Assembly (NCBI GenBank): GCA_965153355.1
Contig: OZ231126.1
Coordinates: forward strand, 66,898,001-66,962,000
Length of the DNA stretch: 64,000 nucleotides
From: Flaccisagitta enflata
Taxonomy: Eukaryota; Chaetognatha; Sagittoidea; Aphragmophora
Reading direction: 5' to 3'
How positions within the stretch are numbered: position 1 is the stretch's first letter; every line of letters begins with the position of its first letter. The translations under genes were made by a program, and so were the position numbers. Shown here one piece after another: positions 62,019 to 64,000 of the stretch. The notes beneath the pieces were generated by a model. It searched no databases and was not told where the DNA came from. It was given only the letters and a program-made list of their open reading frames with translations.

Positions 62019-62815
62019 GCTCCCACTTCAACCCACAACCTACTTCAGGGCACGGGCACACATGCTGACCATCTAGCGCTTTTATGACTATTTTTTCTTT
62101 CATGTTCATAACCTAATTATGGGAGGCTTTACAAAAAAAAAAAAAAAAATGTCTGCTTTTCTTCTTCTTCTTCTTCTTCTTCTTCTTCTTCTTCTTCTTC
62201 TTCTTCTTTTTTCTCTTGTTTCTTTTCTTTTTTTTTCTCCTCCTTTTACCCCTCAAAGCGCGAGGCCCCCCTGAGGCGCGAGGCCTAAGGCTGAGCCTTT
62301 TCAGCCTATTGGTTGATCCAGGCCAGACTGGCCAGGAATACAACATTCTCTGCCAACAACTCTTTACCATAGAATTAATGGAATTTCTTTATAAAATTTT
62401 TGTAAACGTAATTAATATCTGTTACCTGTTCCTGTTTCTGTTCCTCACTCCGTTACCTTTGAAACATCTTAAAAGGCGTCTTTTTCCCTAACATAAACGC
62501 GACTGAACATATTTTTTCTCCGTTTGCACAAGTTCCCCCTGCCTGTACTTTTCCACTTGCCCCTGCCCCTGCTTGTACCTTTCCACATACCCCTGCCCCT
62601 GCCTGTACATTTCCGCCTGCCCCTGCCCGTGCTTGTACCTTTCCACCTGCCCCCGCCCCTGCTTGTACCTTTCCACATGCTCTGCAATGATGTCTTCGTC
62701 TAAAGGCTGAGAATTCGACCAGGCAGTCCGTGTTCATGCAAAGAGACACTTCTGAGTCTTTGACCCATTTTGGCGCCCTTTGGCCGATGTCCGCCATGTT
62801 TGAGTCCTCGCTCAC
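57872..62815 (-). CDS. FGD: FGD-like FYVE and PH domain protein, last six exons
   Basis: Exons 62815-62669, 61697-61580, 61222-61080, 60144-59985, 59197-59092 and 57962-57872 (stop), 255 codons including stop with matching phases. Order is FYVE, Ser/Asn-rich linker, then PH, as at the C-terminus of FGD1-6 Rho (Cdc42) exchange factors, which bind PI3P membranes and remodel actin. FYVE signatures: WVKDSE (WxxD) and [11 protein letters not shown]. The usual RVC motif reads QICKVC, so its Arg is missing. PH shows [31 protein letters not shown] and a final [13 protein letters not shown] helix. The DH and first PH domains must lie beyond 64000. The fifth exon was found only through the phase gap between its neighbours. 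Confidence 0.88.
58088..59016. repeat. ~30-32-bp minisatellite, about 29 units
   Basis: Unit TGTCTGTCACACCACCCAGT plus TTTCTCCGAA. Lies in the last intron of the FGD-like gene. The frames it opens are repeat artefacts. Confidence 0.88.
59018..59120. repeat. 40-bp tandem repeat spanning an FGD-like 5' splice site
   Basis: Three units of GTAGAAGGTGGGACTGTGGG, GGCTAGTTTACACACCTGCA. The first unit in transcription order holds the real exon end at 59092; the others carry CTGCAG with GTGTGT again. Confidence 0.85.
59092..59197 (-). CDS. FGD: FGD-like exon: middle of PH domain
   Basis: [20 protein letters not shown], then SPTYYCR. Acceptor TTTCTCAAG, donor GTGTGT. It exactly bridges the phase 1 end of the previous exon and phase 2 start of the next. 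Its 3' end and donor are part of a 40-bp tandem repeat. Confidence 0.8.
59368..59945. repeat. Two decoy copies of the PH exon end and donor
   Basis: 59899-59945 and 59368-59410 repeat the last ~40 nt of the 59985 exon with its donor (TGCCAGGTGAT), each joined to an ATTC-type array. Confidence 0.8.
59985..60144 (-). CDS. FGD: FGD-like exon: first part of C-terminal PH domain
   Basis: [54 protein letters not shown]. Acceptor TTCACCCAG, donor GTGATG. Two diverged copies of its last ~40 nt plus donor lie downstream. Confidence 0.9.
60179..60386 (-). mobile_element. Structured short element, long-body type
   Basis: Minus strand: AGTTGCGAACACGCAACTCT, GTCC-like run, right end GTCCGCAACATTATTG then CCTTGGCCTTGTT. 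Intron of the FGD-like gene. Confidence 0.6.
60607..61050. mobile_element. Family L MITE inserted in an ATTC array
   Basis: Ends CAGGGGCC and GGCCCCTG with CATTCATT on both sides. The flanks are an ATTC microsatellite, so the duplication is less telling than usual. 444 bp, no ORF. Confidence 0.68.
61080..61222 (-). CDS. FGD: FGD-like exon: linker between FYVE and PH
   Basis: [18 protein letters not shown], an Asn/Ser-rich stretch and [16 protein letters not shown]. Acceptor TTGTCTAG, donor GTTAGT. A 444-bp insertion (family L) begins 30 nt into the following intron. Confidence 0.78.
61290..61520 (+). mobile_element. Structured short element, 5' truncated
   Basis: GTCCGTCCGTCC run, GCCCCTGCCCGCCCG twice and GTATCCGGCCTCG end. 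The left hairpin is missing. Confidence 0.45.
61580..61697 (-). CDS. FGD: FGD-like exon: second half of FYVE finger
   Basis: [20 protein letters not shown], then [15 protein letters not shown]. Acceptor CTCACAG, donor GTAAGT. Supplies the remaining zinc ligands of the FYVE fold. Confidence 0.92.
62535..62683. repeat. 30-bp tandem repeat starting at the FYVE exon donor
   Basis: About five to six units containing GTGGAAAGGTACAAGCAGGG on the minus strand. The one at 62669 is the real junction. Confidence 0.85.
62669..62815 (-). CDS. FGD: FGD-like exon: first half of FYVE finger
   Basis: 49 codons. [17 protein letters not shown], a C-C pair, [12 protein letters not shown]. Acceptor TTTTTTTCAG, with GA/GAA arrays (CT/TTC on the coding strand) just upstream. 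Donor GTACAA lies at the start of a 30-bp minisatellite. Confidence 0.92.
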
Positions 62816-62857
62816 CTGAAAAAAAAAACAACAGAATGACGGAGATGAGCAGGTTAA

Positions 62858-62870
62858 GTGAGAGAGAGAG

Positions 62871-62918
<48 letters not shown>

Positions 62919-63002
62919 AGAGAAAGAGAAAGAGAAAGAGAAAGAGAGAGAGAGAAGAAGAAGAAGAAGAAGAAGAAGAAGAAGAAGAAGAAGAAGAAGA
63001 AG
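62858..63002. repeat. GA, GAAA and GAA arrays upstream of the FYVE exon
   Basis: Read on the gene strand these are TTC and CT tracts ending about 45 nt before the acceptor. Confidence 0.88.
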
Positions 63003-63004
63003 AC

Positions 63005-64000
63005 AGTTATGTCATAGAAGCACCCTGTGACATACCGACCGAGAAACGGACCCGAGAAAGCCATACCAACATAAAACTGGAATCGTCTCATTAAAAAATC
63101 ATCGAGTGATAAAACAGAGCTGAGAGGATTCTCCTTCTTTATGTTAGTACGAAGATAAGAAAAAACAAGGTCATTAGACCTAAGTCGCGTGCATTGGCAC
63201 TTTCAAAAATGTCAGGCAGACAGAAGGACAAAAATTTTTTTAAAAGCACTTTTTAAAAGGCTTTTTACTTCTCCAAGTTTCTTCTCTGCCATTCAGAGCC
63301 ATCAAAAATGCGCTAAAAAACCTTAAAAATGACGGACGGACCGACCGACGGACCAACAAAGTGGCTTATAGAGTCGCGTAGCACGCGACTAAAAAGATTC
63401 TAAAAAAGATGAGTTTCGTGCGAAGAAAAGAAACTCTAGATAGTCAAGTAAATCTAGGAAAATAAAGGGAGAAAGGTAGAAAAAAGTCCCACAAAGCAAA
63501 CAAAGGTGGTTTTCTAACCATTAAGATGTATATTTTAAGAAAAACAACTATTACCACAAAGTTCTTTTCCGCAACTTTCAGGGTCGAACATTTTCTGTAA
63601 GGGAAAAAACTGGCGAAAATTGAAAAAAAACGCAATTTTCGCACTTGTTTTCTTCACCTTTAATCATTGTAAAAATAGATAAATTTTGAAAAACAAAACA
63701 AAAAGAAGGTGGAAAAAGGTGTATGACATCCTATGTTAAAAAAAAAGAACATTTTGTGACAGAAGGTAGTCAGTTACCCCAAAAAGATGAAAAAACTAAC
63801 CAGAAAAGATTCAATTTTTTATGTCTATCATCTTTGGAGGGTCATGTCTCTGGTCTGTTGTTGGATTGACCATGCAAACATTTAATCAAAAAAAATGTAT
63901 AGCTGTTGAGTGAAAGAATTAGTATCAAGCAGCATCAATCATGCTTTCATACATGAAGCAGTATATTCATGTATTCACGTATATTCATGTATTGAAACTA
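63005..64000. other. Intron of the FGD-like gene, upstream exons not found
   Basis: Only a partial structured element (63285-63397) and AT-rich DNA. DH and first PH exons must lie further right. Confidence 0.45.
63285..63397 (-). mobile_element. Structured short element, 5' part
   Basis: Minus strand: AGTCGCGTGCTACGCGACTC, TATAAGCC and a GTCC/GGTC run. The distal end is not clear. Confidence 0.5.

Noticed and set aside
62453-62668. In-frame extension of the FYVE exon into Gly/Ala/Gln repeats
   Set aside because: The FYVE finger is completed by the 61697-61580 exon with a phase 0 join, so the repeat is intronic in the main transcript; alternative donor use is raised as a finding instead.

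Overview
The window is eukaryotic and most likely from an invertebrate animal or a close holozoan relative. It has spliced genes with GT-AG introns, long repeat-filled introns, vertebrate-type TTAGGG-like interstitial repeats, and four genes whose relatives are animal or holozoan: an N-terminal KMT2C/D, a VPS9-domain Varp (ANKRD27) relative, a CFAP97/hemingway-domain ciliary protein, and an FGD-type FYVE/PH protein. I cannot name the species from sequence alone. All exon models were built by eye from protein similarity, splice sites and codon phase. In every model the phases agree across all introns, which is the main support.

Layout. 1-5.3 kb: repeats, presumably an intron of the KMT2C/D-like gene, including a nested transposon pair at 2.24-3.67 kb. 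5.3-12.03 kb, minus strand: the first nine coding exons of the KMT2C/D-like gene (about 779 residues: AT-hook, split extended PHD, PHD cluster), continuing off the left edge. 12-36.9 kb: no intact gene seen; microsatellites, foldback elements, satellites, degenerate retroelement-like fragments (16-19 kb) and telomere-like repeats. 36.96-54.75 kb, plus strand: an 11-exon gene of 685 codons plus stop, homologous to the N-terminal half and VPS9 domain of ANKRD27 but lacking ankyrin repeats. Inside its intron 5, on the opposite strand, lies the two-exon CFAP97-domain gene (46.7-47.7 kb). 57.9-62.8 kb, minus strand: the last six exons of an FGD-like gene (FYVE, then C-terminal PH), continuing off the right edge.

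The genes do not form a functional pathway; their proximity looks incidental. The noncoding DNA is the unusual part. It is a dense and often nested collection of short non-autonomous elements whose target duplications can be read directly (8-bp hAT-like, TA, TTA and TTAA classes). It also holds a large family of about 110-260 bp elements whose left-end hairpin arm is the reverse complement of the right end in every good copy, with the arm sequence changing in concert between subtypes. In the FGD-like gene, three consecutive 5' splice sites or their exon ends have been copied into repeats, leaving decoy donors. Simple repeats and MITEs abut exon edges throughout.
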